A stretch of 64,000 bases of DNA. It comes from Beroe forskalii (taxonomy: Eukaryota; Ctenophora; Nuda; Beroida; Beroidae). The notes under the pieces were generated by a model that did not search any database, was not told where the DNA came from, and worked only from the letters and a program-made list of their open reading frames with translations. Below, one piece after another: positions 11,716-26,700 of the stretch. The stretch covers positions 52,406 through 116,405 of the forward strand of contig WFMF01000494.1 in the NCBI GenBank assembly GCA_011033025.1. The letters run 5' to 3'. Position numbers and translations under genes: made by a program. Within the stretch, counting starts at the first letter, position 1, and each line of letters opens with the position of its first letter.

Positions 11716-14700
11716 CTGAGGTTCGCGAGAGGATATAAGATTTCAAGTGTAGACCAGATCCAGTGTTTGAAAGTTACAATTTTACAACTATTTAACTTTC
11801 TGTATTTAACATCTTCGTCGAAGATAAAAACACTGCTAAGTCGTATCCAAACAGCGCTACCTCCTACAGAAGTGTAATATTCTCACCAGAAAGTGTGTGA
11901 CTGGTGGAAGTTGAAGACCCCAATCTTTCCTCCCAGATACGACGTATCGTAGATGTCCCCTGAGTCCACTATCAAGCCCTCAGCGGCAGTGTATACTCGG
12001 ACTCTCATGGAACCGGTCGACGGCCGGTGAGAAACAAACCACCTGGAATTAAGCGAGGGTTGTTTTTAGAATAATCACTTCAAACCGATGAAATAGTCAT
12101 TTTACTTGGCAGTTGGCCTTGTAGGCCGTTGACAGACCCTCGTAAGAATCCAACGCCGCTGACGCAAGCCGCCTCGCGGCTTGCGTCAGCGGGTCAGACA
12201 ACGTTCGACAACAGTTGGCCTGGAGTAGTGGAATAGAGAGATTCTAGTAGACGAAAATTTAGTGACCGTGGACCACTCGATATTTGCCAAATTTGTTTGA
12301 ACCAAACCAATATACAGATTCTTACCAGCATTTCATTGGGCAGTACTTATCATTTAAAACCAATTAAGATAATATAATTTATCTCATTAATTTACAATTC
12401 ATTATGATCGTTCAATCGTCGAATTCTTTATTTCTCGCATACGGTAGACACTCGCTACATTGTAGCAAAGTTGGATGGGATTCAAGTTATCAAGTATGCC
12501 AATAGCGGCTCCCTTTCAAAAGAGTGACCCATCATTTAAATCATGACAAACTACTCATGCTCAGTCAAGGAGATATAGAGAGTAGGTGAGGGAAGGGCGG
12601 TATCATTAAAATCTACAAAACGGAGTACTTAGATTTTAATCCAGCTATTTTGTAAAGTAGGATACCACACAGAGGTTCAAAATAGTCAAGTTTCATTTCA
12701 TTATTTGATACAGTGCTTGCTTTAGAGTTAAAAGTTTTAATATATAGGTTGCATCCCGCCAGCGATATAGTCGATATTATAGATATTGTGCTTACGAATC
12801 ATATTTATGCTTCTACAATACCAACAATAGAATAGTAAGATAAGTAGTAAAAATGGTCACGTTCGATGTTCATGCATCGAAAATTTCATGCATCGAAACT
12901 TTGATCAAGAAACGTGAGTAATACTTCAATCCATATTCAGAAAGTGCGACATTTGACCCCCCGACATTACATCCCCCGACAGTACATCCCCCGACAGTAC
13001 ATCCCCCGACACTTGACCCCCCGACACTTAAAACATAAAAGACATGTAGTTGCAAGCAATTCCAGCCAGGACGGTGTCAGCAGAAGGTCTGGAGTAGTTC
13101 CGGAGGAGGTTCTGGATCCTGTCGTTCCTCCTTCTCTCCAGGGCAGATGACTTGAACACGTCTCCTCTGGTAACGGGGAACATGGAGAGGTTCTGGAGAG
13201 GTTCTGCTGCGTCTGGAGTATCTTTAGGAGGGTCCAGATGGAGGTGTGGTGGCAGGACAGCAGGGAGTTGAAGGAATGGTGAGAGGACTCCAGGGCGTTG
13301 GTGGTGCGGGCAGATCCATGTGGAGAGGGAAGATTGGGGTGGGGGGAGTCGTCGTCCTCCAGCTGGAAGTCCGATCCAGGTCCTCTTGAAGCAGGCCAGA
13401 CGTGGGAGCTCATCTGCCAGGAAGGTGATGGAGAGGGACTCGAAGGAGGCCACAACATCCGCAACAGGAAGGAAGGCCAGTGCTGCCAGCTTCTTCACTC
13501 TGAGCTTGAAATCGTTGTTGTCCTGCTGGTACTTCCTAATCTTTCTTGACACTCTGTCCTCAGCTCAGTCGATGGTGCGACACCTGAACCCCCGTTTCCA
13601 AGCACAGTTGCATGGGAGTTTACTGTGCCTATAGAGGGGATGTGATGTCGGGGGGTCAAATGTCGCACTTAGACACCTCGGTTAAGCCACCGATCAGTGC
13701 GTTTGATCTATGTTTATTCATCGGGGATGAAATGCCGGGGGGTCAAATGTCGTCGAACTGCGACGTTTGACCCCCGCTTCCTCTATAGATTTACAGTACA
13801 GTAGTAGGGGGTGTAATGTCGGGGATGTAGTGTCGGGATGTAATTTCGATGTAACGGGGGTCATTTCCGCCCATATTCAATAGAGGCAATTCAAGAAAGA
13901 TGATTCTTTCGTACGTTGTATGTTTATGGATGGAGATAGAAATGAGTATTTAAAGTTCTAAACTCACAGTTCAATCTTTGTTGATTGCGTGGAATCTTTT
14001 AACAAATTCAATTAATAATCTAAAATTCATATCAATTTTGCCAATATGTGGGGGGGGGGGGGTCTTGAATTATGAAAATGAATTCGAGTTTAGAATTCGC
14101 ATATGATATCAGATCGAAACATATACGCCAAACAGTCAACTTCTACCGACCTGTAAGCTTTGCCAGGTACCCAAGACACATGCTGGGGATCTTGCCATAG
14201 TAACGTGGACATGCTACTGTCCTCACTGTACCACAACCAACTCTGTACCATGTCCTTCTGTTGGCTTGACATGTGGACACGGCGAACTTGTAAACCTGTA
14301 AAGAGAGAGACGAGTGTTTGTAATTAATTTGTTAGTATTAGCAGGTGTGGACACGACAAAAGAGCCAGAGAAAAAGTCACTTTTCATGGTACCATGAGAA
14401 TTGCACCACATCAGCTAGGCCACAATATTTCGACCAGCATATCATGGCGCGGCAAGTGCAAAGCTAAGTAAGCGTGGGAAAATTTTCGATTTAACTGGCA
14501 TTTTGCGCGATATTAACCACATACGAAAATCCGCGCGTTACGTTGATCTGGCATAATTTGAGATTTTATTTGCCACACTGTCACATTTTCCACACTACTA
14601 CAGTATGAACTAAGACGCGCGTGCAACAACAGGATAACTAACCTGTGGTTCCACCCATGGCATCTCCACTGTAACAAGCAGCCCCACATTGCCCATATAG

Positions 14701-17700
14701 CCAGGTCTTGTAGTCCTGTCTCCATAGCAACACGTACATGTACCCTGTACCCTGGTACCCTAAAACCAGGCCGATGTACCCACTCTCTGAGCTGACAGGG
14801 TCCACATACAGCGTAGCGTTCAAGTCAACCTCCCCGTATCTAGCGGGATGAGGATAAAATTTACCGAATAATTCATATCAGAAGTAGTTCAGAACATTAA
14901 TTTGCACTAGGACCAATAGGTTAAAAGGGGATGAAATGAGATGGAAAAGGCGTTGACGAAGCAGTCAGTGACCTTATTTTGTACAAACAATGATACAACA
15001 TCAAACCTGTGTTTAGAGAGGAGCACATCTGGTCCGACACTCTCTCCCATCTGAGCTATAGTCATCCCACTATCACTTACCACCCACGTCCCCTCATTCG
15101 CTCTGGTGTTACGAGTTAAATTAGGTGCTCATGAGTTTTAGATATTGTTTATATTAACTTATCGATTCGTTAAATCAAACGCTCCAGGAAGATTCTTTTC
15201 CTGGACGATTGTTTTTGGCATATGTCCAAAGGAATGTACATGACTATTTACTGCCAATTTAAGGTTATTGAAGCCAGAGCTTACATTTGAGAAGTATACA
15301 ATATATTGAACATCAATTAACTCATTACATATGTAATTGATGAACAAAACTACCCATCGTTTATGATATGAGTTATTGGTCGTCGGTCATGAGCTGAAAT
15401 TAAATGAACACTTTGTTGACCTTTTCATACAATGATAACCTTCCTCATGGCTTGGTATTTCATCTACCCACTGGAATTAATATTACTCGGACCAGGAATC
15501 CCGTTGTTTTTGGCATTATTCCAGCTGTAAGCTATAGAATATTCAAGAATACCTACACCAAATTCCTTGAACAGTTTCTATAATTAAAAGATTTAAGACG
15601 GATGGGAACACTGTTCTAATCACATGAAAGGTATGTAAAGTATTACTATAGCAACTTACCCAAGAGCGAGACTGTGAAAGGAGTGTTCCGCGAAGTGACA
15701 AGATGTCATGTCAGGGTTGCTGGGGCAACAGTCATCCAGATCTCTCACCCCGTCACCGTCACTATCTCTGTCATTGGTCTGAAGTGTCAGGGTGCCATGT
15801 GATAGAGCTGTTAAATATTAGTAACAACCCATCACTGATCAGTGCCAGCCCGTAATCAGGTAGTGTCATTTAAAACTTCGCGATCTGGTAGGTATTTATT
15901 TTAACATCGATAAATTTAAAGCTGGTAGTAACGACCGTGCGAGGACAAAACATTGGACAATTTCACGAGAAGCTCCGAATGCCCATGTGATTTTATAATT
16001 GACATTATTTATCCAGGATGTCCAGTGTTTCTTCAGGACATCAACAATGTCCCTGCGTCACTGGATCACCCCTTACTTCTCTTATTGGTCGAACATGGCT
16101 AACTACATCATTTTAGTATTTTAAGCCATTTATCATGTTTGGAAAATTTAATGAAAAAACACCAAAGCTCCCTGAATTGCTGCGATAGTGCTAAAAGTTT
16201 TTAGGGAAATGTAAACTGACCAATTGCCTAACAACTTCCCCACACATTATTTTTTAAAATTTGTGATAGGAGAGGTGGTGAGCTTTTTATTATTGGAAAC
16301 AATAGATCGTAACAAGTCTTGTTTACCACAACCAATTGTACCTTTGTTACAAATGAGACTGTAACTCGGTAAGAACAACAAAAGTACAAATCTCTATAGG
16401 TTATTAGATGATGAGTCATGTAATATGTTGCCATGGTAACTAATATTCGAGGTAATGGCATTGGACAATTATTGCTTGACAGCATCCTTACATAGGGACA
16501 GAGTATAATAATGTTAGTAGGAATACAGATTATGGAAGTTCTGGAAATTTATGCATACAAAGGCTTCAAATGAAAAAAAATATTAAAAGGCTAAGCAATG
16601 GTTCGTAAGGTTCTCTGCGATGATTAATTTTCTCAGATACAACAGCATAACTCGGAACGATTTCATCTTTAAAGATTGATATGAGATCAAGACAAAATGT
16701 TTCATTGTTTCACACATTTATTGATATACATCTCCACTTTTTTGATGTGGATTTTTAAATCATAAACTGTGTTATATGATACCGATTAAGTTGGTAATGG
16801 AATCATAATAACTTTAGTCATAATTGTTATATTTTCACTGGTTAATTCATCGTCTACCTTCTGTTCGCTTTAACTTTCAATCCTGAATACTATCTTATTG
16901 GCCTTAATTTAACAGGCCCTATTAGGGACAAAAATTAAAAACGACTTTTTGTCTAAAGGGCCGGTTAAAAGGCCAGTCAAAAAAGGCCACGTTAAATTTC
17001 GTCAATCAATTTAGGTGAAATGGATATTTGATGACTTGGCTTATACAGTGTTACATCTTTGAATTTATCACTTGAACATCAATCGTCATTTGATATCGCA
17101 AACACGATAAAATTATAATTACCTAAATTATCAATACAGCACCTCAGACCGGGATTTGGACCTTTTGATGTACAAATGGGTTTTAGTTGCTATTTCAGAG
17201 CATAAAATCCTACATCTAACAACCACTAATTAAGGGTTAAAATAGTTCAAAATTGAATCGACTTTTGTCCATAGGGCTGGTTATAAAGTGGAAAGCCGGC
17301 TGTGATTATAACAAGCCAAAATAACAATAACACGCATAATGTTGGAATGTAGTATTAAAACATTGTGCTATTTTGGAGTAATGGTCGCTGTGATCTTTCA
17401 TTTTTTTTCTGAAATGTATAATGTACACTTAGTTTCTCTGCCACTTAGTGTACCATTCATAAATCGTGGTTTTTATTATTTGTAGCTGTGTACATAATTA
17501 TTCACGGGAAAATTGGTCATTTTAAATTTGTATTTTGCAATGCTGCACTATTTGTGTGAGAAAGTAGGTAAATTTTGATTTGCTTGTGATCGGCTAATGA
17601 CACAGATTGTGTTTTCATGGAAAATTAACGTAAGTAAACATTAAACATTAACTAAATGTGAATTAGTTGAAATTATCTATTGAAACGGCGCCACCTTTTA

Positions 17701-20700
17701 CCCTTTTACTCTTTTGCATAAAATGTTTAAATGCCCTTTGTTCATTCGTGTGAGATTGAATATGGCAGAAATGGAAAACACCAAACACAAGTGAACTGAA
17801 CAATAGCAGAAGGATAGCTGCTGAACTACCCTCATATTGACTGCGTACCATCTCATGCCCTTTTGTCCTCTTTTTTGAGTCTTGCTCTCCGAAACGTCCC
17901 TTTTGCCTTGTTTATGGCCCAATTTGCCATCCTTTTCAGGCCTCGAGACATTAACATATCTAAAACGGCCAGTTGGGCTCTCTCATGAAAATAAACTTAC
18001 CAAAGTATTGAGCACTTTCTCGGAGTCCAAAAATTTCCCTCGCTCTGAACGGGCTTCAGGGGTCAGCAGCTATAATCCGAAACCACCTAACCCACCCGAA
18101 ACCACCCAAACACGCCCAAAACCACCCAACACGCCCAAAACCATCCAACACGCCCAAAACCACCCAACATGCCCTAACTTGTCTTCAGAGCGGTTTCGGG
18201 TGGGTTGGGTGGTTTTGGGTGGTTTCGGGTCGTTCCACATTTCAGTAAAATATCAGCTGGTTTCGGGCTGGTTTCAGGCTGGTTTCGGGCTGGTTTCAGG
18301 CTGGTTTCAGGCTGGTTTCGGGCTGGTTTCGGGCTGGTTACGTATTTTTTCACAAAATATTATAGCAAAAATAATGTTTTTGGGTCGTTTCGGGTCGCTT
18401 CGGGTGGTTTCAGGTCGTTTCGGGTCGTATTGGAGCTATATTGGATGGTTTCGGGGGTTGTTTCGGACGGGTTGGGTGGTTTCGGGTCGTTTCGGGTGGC
18501 TTCGGGTCGTTCCACCTTTTAGTATGATCATCGAATGAAGATGTCGATGAGAGTTTTAGATTTACAGATGTCGGTTACTTTATTCCGACAAAAAATTAAA
18601 ATTACCAAATTAGATCATGTGTACAATTCTTTATGTGACAAACATAGATTGAATTAGAATTAGAATTAGAATTAGAATTCATTAGAATTAGAATTCATTA
18701 GAATTCATTATTGGTTTTTAACTTTTTTGCCTTTGTAACAAAAAGATATGGATGGATCGGACTACAGCACTTCTGTACTGTAGTTCGTAGATTAGAATAG
18801 ATTCCGAGGAAAGTATTCCGAGTGATTTTGGTGGTATGTCTGGAACCTAAGCACCTCAATATGTACATATGTGGTCGCTCTTTGTGAGCACAGCCGAGCC
18901 TCCCCAGGTTTCAGTTCGGAGGGTCCCCACCGCGAGACCTTGACAGTTGGACACTCACTGGTCTCTGGGCAGGTACGTGACTCGTCCCACCATAGTCCCC
19001 CATGCGCAGAGGATGCCTGCCCTTCGGGACAAACTCTATGACACTGGGCAACCAAACGTAGTCCGTGTTTCATGATTAACATCATAATTAAATATGAAAT
19101 TTCTGGCAATAAAATTTGAGTATTTAGATTTCCAGCTAAACGTTTTATGGTTTATTTCGCTATGATTACACAATAGAAACACTGACGTTTCCAACTGACC
19201 CCCAACAGTTGTTAGACAAGTTTTGAAATATGCATAGCTCACGTTTCAATCGTGCACAGGAAGTTCGAAAGGACATGAGCAAACAGCACCTGCAGAAAGT
19301 GGCAAGGTTCTTCTTTTTTCTCTTTGTTCTCCTTGCTGCCCTCTATTCAATACATAAACACGTGGCCGAAATAGACAAGAAGATGCAGGAACCTGCCCAT
19401 GATCACGTGACTTCAGAGAACTACATAGAATACCACGAGGGATCGCCCCTGTCTAACATAGTGCTGACAGTACCCCATGATGGGCACATCAAGCCACCCT
19501 CCATACCAAACAGAAGGAAGGGGTGCTTCAAATCCCTAGGAAGTCGGCAGTGGTGCGATTGGCACCACAGTGCCGAGTGTGATCCGGAGACTGATGATCC
19601 TGCCAAGTGTAGGATTACAGAATGCCCGGATACGGGGGCGTCCGATCTCGCTCTCGTGATGAGAGACACGATGAGAGACATCACGGGATACTCCCCTCAT
19701 CTGATCATCAGCAGACTGCACCGGTCACGGCTAGACCCTAACCGGGAGAGAGGTAACGCCGCACAACACAACGCTATGGCTGAGCTGAGCTACGATACCT
19801 ATCACGGTACCATACAGACCGCCCAGAACAAGGTACAGGCTACCGGGCGACCAGGGGTCCACTTTGATATCCATGGGTACACGGCACATGACACGGACAA
19901 TTGGCTGGAACTGGGGTACCACTTGCGGGAAGAACATCTAAACGAGGGATATCTCAACCCACGCGATTCGTCAATCAGAGCGCTGGCTGAGCGGAGTCCA
20001 GCGGAGTTTGGAAGTCTGGTCTTCGGGCCAGATAGTCTGGGGTGGCTGGTCCAGCAGGAGGGTTTCAGAGTAGTCCCCTCCCCGCAGTACCCCCGTCCTG
20101 AGTTGGGGGTGGAAGGGAAGTACTTCACCGGGGGGTACACCACGAAAAGGTGGGGTTCCTTGCACGGGGGAGAAATTGACTGTGTACAGCTGGAGGTGCC
20201 CCAGTGGGTCAGGGATGGGAGTGAGGAGTATGGGGTGGGGCTGGGCCGCGCCTTCGCGCAGTGGGTCCTCAACCACTACCCTGCTCCAGAGGAGTAACTT
20301 CTCATCAGTGTGCTGATCAGACTGAGCAGCAGTGTGGCAGCGAACTATCATGGCTGATGGAGAAACGTTGGAGATACCCATATCATTTTCATGCTTTGAT
20401 TATCAATATCTGATCAAATTGGTTCCGAAAGTTTAAGACATTCCTTTAAAATTGATTATAGTAACAATCGATTTAAATTTGCAACATAATTTATCGTACA
20501 TCCCATAATTTAGAGGTCTGTATAACACTTCAGTCGATTGAATGGAATTGGTCGATTGATCAGTTCCACTCAAATGTGTACAGTATACACAAACACACAA
20601 ACACACCCTGTGATATCCAATACCAGGCAATCCGAAAAACGACGCGACATCATAAGCTGAAAACGGACAAATTCATTGCTATAAACTTATTTCTGTTGGT

Positions 20701-23700
20701 ACTGTATCAAACCAAAAACTCGCAATGTTTAAAAAAGTCGACGCTCCTGCTTGTCAGCTTTTGGCAATGCGAATTGAGTTTTCTGAAATTCATTTAGGAA
20801 GCGAAACGACATTCTTAACTGAAAAACTCACAGAACAGAATCTCCGTTTTTGTGATACTCTCAACTTCTCAAGGGGCATTTTAAAATTTTAAGTAATCAA
20901 GTACGCATAAGTTAAAAGTTCCTCATTTAGCTGATGCAGTTCTATGAAATTTATTTCCTTTGTGGTAAAGTGCCTGACATAGAATTAAACACCTTCAGCT
21001 TACTAGCTTAGTACGTCAATACCGATATATGATCTGAGAAAGACTTACAGGGTTGGGCCAATGAGAGGAATCATCGCAGAGGTCCCCCACTGCGTCCCCA
21101 TCTTCATCCTCCTGACCAGGGTTGGAGACCAGAGGGCAGTTGTCCTGGGTGTTAGGAACATCATCCCCATCAATGTCTTCATCACAACTGGTAGGGGATG
21201 GAGATGCTATTAAAAATTAATCTTAAGAGGACAAAGAATGGTGCAGTAATCGAATTTCACTGTTCCGATTGATACACCATTAAGCGACCATTCCATGTTT
21301 CTTAAATCTGAAACCCTAGAGGCCAAAAATTTTAAAAAAGCCATTAGAAAGACTAATTTAATCGGTCACAATTAGCGAGGTAGGTGTCTGCTTACATAGT
21401 CCAATCAGTGTGTACTGACCTGTCCCCTATTCCGTCCCCGTCCACGTCACTCTGCTGAGAGTTGGGAACCTCAGGACAGTTGTCACACGAGTCAGGGACA
21501 CTGTCCCCATCTGAATCTGTTGGGTCTCCAGGGCATTCTGCTTCCGTGAAACACGCCTCTCCTAATGACATTTGGTAACAGTAATCCCAAATTAGAGAAT
21601 AATGGGAATAAGCTGTGAAACTTCTGGGAACTAAAATATTTTATAAAAGTCCCGAGTAACTTCCGATTTACCGTGAGACCATTGCTACCCTTACCAGTGG
21701 TCAGTGGTAATTAAACTTTCGTAAAATCTTAGTCTCACCTAAGCACTGGCAGTGGTCTCCGACCCCATTACCATCCGAGTCTTGTTGGAACGGGTTTGCC
21801 ACCTCCACACAATTATCACAAACATCTGGCACCCCGTCCCCATCACTATCTACAGTGTAGTCTACGCCATCTTCAACAGCGTCATATGGGCAAGGGTCGT
21901 ACGGGTTTACAATGGTGTCACCGTCCATATCCCCGTCACATACGTCACCCACATTGTCTCCGTCTTTGTCTGCCTGGTGGTGGTGGTGAATTATAATCTT
22001 TTGATGAGTTTATGATCTAAATTAAGGAATATCAGGTAAATCTCGTTTTTGAAAAGACATTCAGTTATACTAATGTAATACTAATTACCTGATCAGAATT
22101 TGGAATTTCGAGACAGTTATCCGCATTACAAACGTCCTGGTCACAGTTCAGATTGGAGTCAGGATAGCCATCTAAGTCGGTGTCAAGGGCACAATTAAAC
22201 CCGTCTCCAGCGTACTCAGGATTACAGACACAGGTGAAGGTACCAGGCCCTGGGAATTAGCGAGAATCTAGCACACAGGGACGAAACCTAATTGAGTGGC
22301 AGAGAATGCAATAGGTATGGCTTGAGAAGCTCGACGACTTTGTTGGATAAGGGTTTTTAAGTAAGTACACGCATAAAATTAAAATAAAAATTAAAGAAAA
22401 ACCAGTATGAATGCAGTCAGCATGTTCGTCGCATGAGTGAGTTCCTAAGGAACAGAAATCCCCGTCAGTACACTCCGTAGCACCACTCCCGATCAGCCCA
22501 GGCTCACAAAGACCACACCTGAAACAAAATTCATGAAAATCAACAATTCTACTTAGAGAAAAACAATATAAATGTTTAAACGTTAATAGAAATCATTTCA
22601 CTATTTTGTATGATTGCGACACCAAAATTTGCAGGTTTAATGCAACTCAAAATAACTCACTGCACAGATCCGGGAACATTGATGCACTCTGCATGAGGAT
22701 CACAGCCTCCATTATCAGTATCACACTCGTCAACATCTTCACACTGCTGTGGGTCAGTCTCTCCGACTCCTTGAGGGCTGGAGCCCGTGTAGCCGGGGGG
22801 ACAGGGGCCACACTTGAAGCCAGGCACCTGGAATATGGAATGAGTACTCAGAGCATAGAGAATAGGAGGGCATTCTCGCATAATTCAAAGATTCAAGTAT
22901 TTACTGATTTCATACACGGCCACCAGTTGTTTGCTAGTGACGATTAAACAATGAAACATTTACCACCTCCGGTTTACACTTACCATGTTAGTGCAGGTCA
23001 CTCCATCGAAACAGGGATCATATCTTTCACACTCATCTATATCAGAACAAGTTCCATCAACTGCTTCTGATCCATCAGGGCAATCCAGACACAAATTAGT
23101 ACCTCCAGGCAAGTTAACACACGGCTGTCCAGTGGAACAGCCATGTTCCTCCCCAAGACATGGGCACTCCTCGCTATCTGCACACGATCTGCACTGCTCA
23201 CACTCCCCTGCTATGTCAGTCCAGGAGCAGTGCTCACACTTGTCCTTTCCGTGACTTGATTCAGTGCCTGCAGGGCAGCAGGCACAAGAGGCAGCTCCTG
23301 CTTCAGAACTGAATCTACCCGCAGGACAGAGCTGACATCGCTCAAACTCGCCGTTGTTATACGTTCCAACACCACAGGACTCAGTTACACCTGCTATACA
23401 TGAATAACCAGGCTCACAGTCCAGTAAAACACCGTCACAGGATGCATTGGTACACAGATTCACGTGCTTCATTTTCTCCAACACAGGAGTTCCGATGCCT
23501 TCCTGACATATCCACCCAGGCTTACAGTCCTGGCAAGCTGACGAACCTCCAAAACTAAACTCCGCAGAGCTGGGGTATTGGCATCCATCCAGAACAACAG
23601 GCACGCCATCAGGCAATGCCACATTGCTATCTTCATACTCTTGAGAACATGTTGTACACTTGATTCTCAGACCATTGCCGGGACACCTATAACCAACTGT

Positions 23701-26700
23701 ACACGACTCACAATATGATGAGTTGTAAGCAGAAACCATCCACCCAGGTGCTCGGACGTGGAATAAACCTGATTCTTTGTCAATATGGAATTCCATATTC
23801 CTGATACAACTACTACTTATAGTCTCTGTGATTTCTGTGGAAGCCCCATATCTCTTAGATCCAAGATCAATTGCATGCACTTTGACAACATATGTTAGAA
23901 AAACCTCTTCATGGAGATAATAATCAACATGAGATAGATAGAATGTTTCATTTTCAGGACGTTGAATTATGTTGTCAATGTAAAACTCGATAATTTTGTT
24001 ATCTGCGTCATCAGCATCAGTAACAAGTATGTTCTTCCCCTGAATGGATAGAGCATAAATTGAATCATATGGCTGAGTAATACCTTCAGTGAAAACGGGG
24101 CAGTTGTCATTGGCATCGATAACTGAAGCGAGAATAGCATTTTCGTAACTGTAGGTAAGTCCATACTCAATGAATGTAACTTTGATAACAAATAAAATTT
24201 TCCTGGAAGCTTCATCAAGCGTGTCATAATCGAGAACTGTTCTGAGAATCAAGTAAAAATTCTGAGCGTTCTCCCCAGGTAAAATGAGTGATGACTCTTC
24301 AAGGGGATCCCATGCCGATTCAACTTCTGAACAGTCATAGTAATCAGGTATACCTTCATTATCTTTGACATTTGGGGGGTTTTCAGACCTATCAGCAACC
24401 AGTGTAAATGTACTTTCAGCAAGGCAGCCAAATTCTACATTTGTTTTCAACTCAATGCCGTAAGGACCAACTATATGTTGATAATTGGAGATATCTATGT
24501 CTGCAACAAGTCCTCCAGGTAACTTATTCTCAGATATATCAAAATAGTATCGTGGAGCCAGAGTACTTTCGGGATCAATATTGCGAAATTCCATATATAG
24601 GGAAGATGAAAGTGATCTACGCTGAGCAAAGAAAATATCAACTGGGAAATGCTCGTCTTCATTGAAGATCAAACTGTAAGACTCATCAATGTTATTTGTG
24701 GTGATGCATCTTTCAGTAGCAAGAATCCCTTGTGCAAAATTCAATTCTCCATAAATGACAGTCACCCCAGAATCAGATACTGCAACTTTTGCACAAGGGA
24801 GTGGATCGTTATCATCAGCTCCAGCAAGAAGTTCAAGTATTTGAATACCAGCTATGAATATCCAAACATCATCTGGTCCTCCAATCCAAATTTGCTGTGT
24901 GTCATAATTCCTTACCAATGTGAAAGACAATCTTGCAGTAAAATACAGATTGTGAAATGTATAATGTTCAGTTATGTCTAGTAGATGCTCATCAACTATT
25001 TCATCCAATGGATACCAATTTCTAGCAAACCACTTATAATTTGATCTCTTCTGTTTGTCCAAACAAAGCTGTTCTTGGACAATTGCCGATACATCACTGT
25101 TTACAGTGAACCAAGTCGAAAGTGAATCATCTGTGGTATACTTGTACAGGAAAGGACCAAGAAAATGGTTTTCATATTTCACATCAGAAATTAAATGGTC
25201 ATCACCAAAATTTTGAAAATCATGAACATCATTATTGAAATCAAAATATGTAACCGAGATAGTGAAGTCTCGTTTATTACAGCTGACAGCAAGTGAGGCT
25301 TTATTTTCAGGATATGCAACTTTGAAGGGTGAATATGAACTGATCCTATTAGCTGTGTTCACCTCCACAGAACAAGCAATTGAGTTTGGAGAATAATTTA
25401 TGAAGAATGTCGTTCCAAATTCAAAACCACAGGTTTTCAATGTCGATATATCAACATCTTTATCAGTCAATAGAGCATTATCATGATCACTGTAACATTT
25501 CACATTGAATTTCGTGATAGTGAGACAATTTCCAGCACTCTCTTCTGTACAACAAAATTTCCGAGCAGTGTTCCACAAAGCAATTTCATTCAATTGCCAC
25601 GATAATTCAAGTCGCTCCCTGTTTGGCAAGTCATCAATCCAGCTGATCGTTTCTCGCACCACTTCAGTTATTTTTGGTTCACATAATATTTTAGTGTTTG
25701 TGTTTATGAAATAATTACTGGATGGCTCAACAAAGTATACTTTTTCACCATTATACTCACAATAGTTTAAGTCATCAAATTGAATGAGGTCATTCTCAGA
25801 TAGGAGTGAAAATGCTTCAAAGTTAGCACAAGCACAAGGCAATGGATTTGCTTCAGAATTAGAAATTGTCAGAACTTTGTCTTTACCTTCAGAAGCAAGT
25901 GAATTGAAAAGTTCTTTGTCGAAATATTTTAAACGATTATCATTTACATCAACTTTCAGTGAAATCAAACTAGATAATCCAGTTTGCCTCTCCAGAGTTC
26001 TGATTTTGTTTCCTGATAATGATAAAGTCTTCAATTGGGTAAAACCATCAATAAGACCTTCTGGGAAAGATGGTAAAATATTGTTGCTCAAATCAAGTTC
26101 TTTCATGCTTGTGAGATCTTCAAAAGAACCTACTTCAAGTTCTGTTATTTCATTCTGTCTTAGTGATAACTTTGTTACACTACTTCCATCGGCAATGATG
26201 CTACTTATTATCTTTGGAATAAAATTGTTATCCAGATTTATCAACTTGGTACAACCAGGAAGGGACATTCTATCAATGAATTTGATTTCATTATCACTGA
26301 GGTCAATGCTATCACATGATGCATTTTCAAATGCACCTTGAGTAAGCCGTTTGATCTTGTTATTCTGCAGGTATATGTTTCTAACAAAACCTACAATTGC
26401 ATGCTTTGCCACGAATGAGAGCTGCACATCAGAAAGCAACAATGATCTTAAAATGTTGACATTATAAAATGCTTCTCGTTCTAATCTTGATATGTTGTTG
26501 GAACTGAAATCTACTTCATATACTTCAACATTATTGAATGTTTGAGATTTGATTGTACTCAGTAAATTGATGTCTGAAAAATCAATCATTGAATATATGG
26601 ATGAACTTGTTATTTGATTGAAACAATGTTTCTCCAAATTGTAGAGAGGATTTCCTGTCATATCAATGGTATAAACCAAGGTTATCTGATTAAAGGCATT

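Larger units (their letters stand above)
15779..21048. other. Intron 7 of the composite gene (5.3 kb)
   Basis: This is by far the longest intron of the gene. It contains a nested antisense gene (19230-20297), a minisatellite (18085-18525), a hexanucleotide repeat and a small Cys-containing open frame. The stretch 15779-18080 shows no gene; two copies of a word like CGACTTTTTGTCTAAAGGGC (near 16943 and 17260) indicate a degraded repeat there. Confidence 0.7.

Noticed and set aside
12914-13634. Plus-strand ORFs across the MULE
   Set aside because: They are shadows of the minus-strand transposase remnant and the GC-rich terminal repeats.
17882-18538. 218-codon plus-strand ORF
   Set aside because: It is carried by a minisatellite; the peptide is low-complexity and changes with repeat phase.
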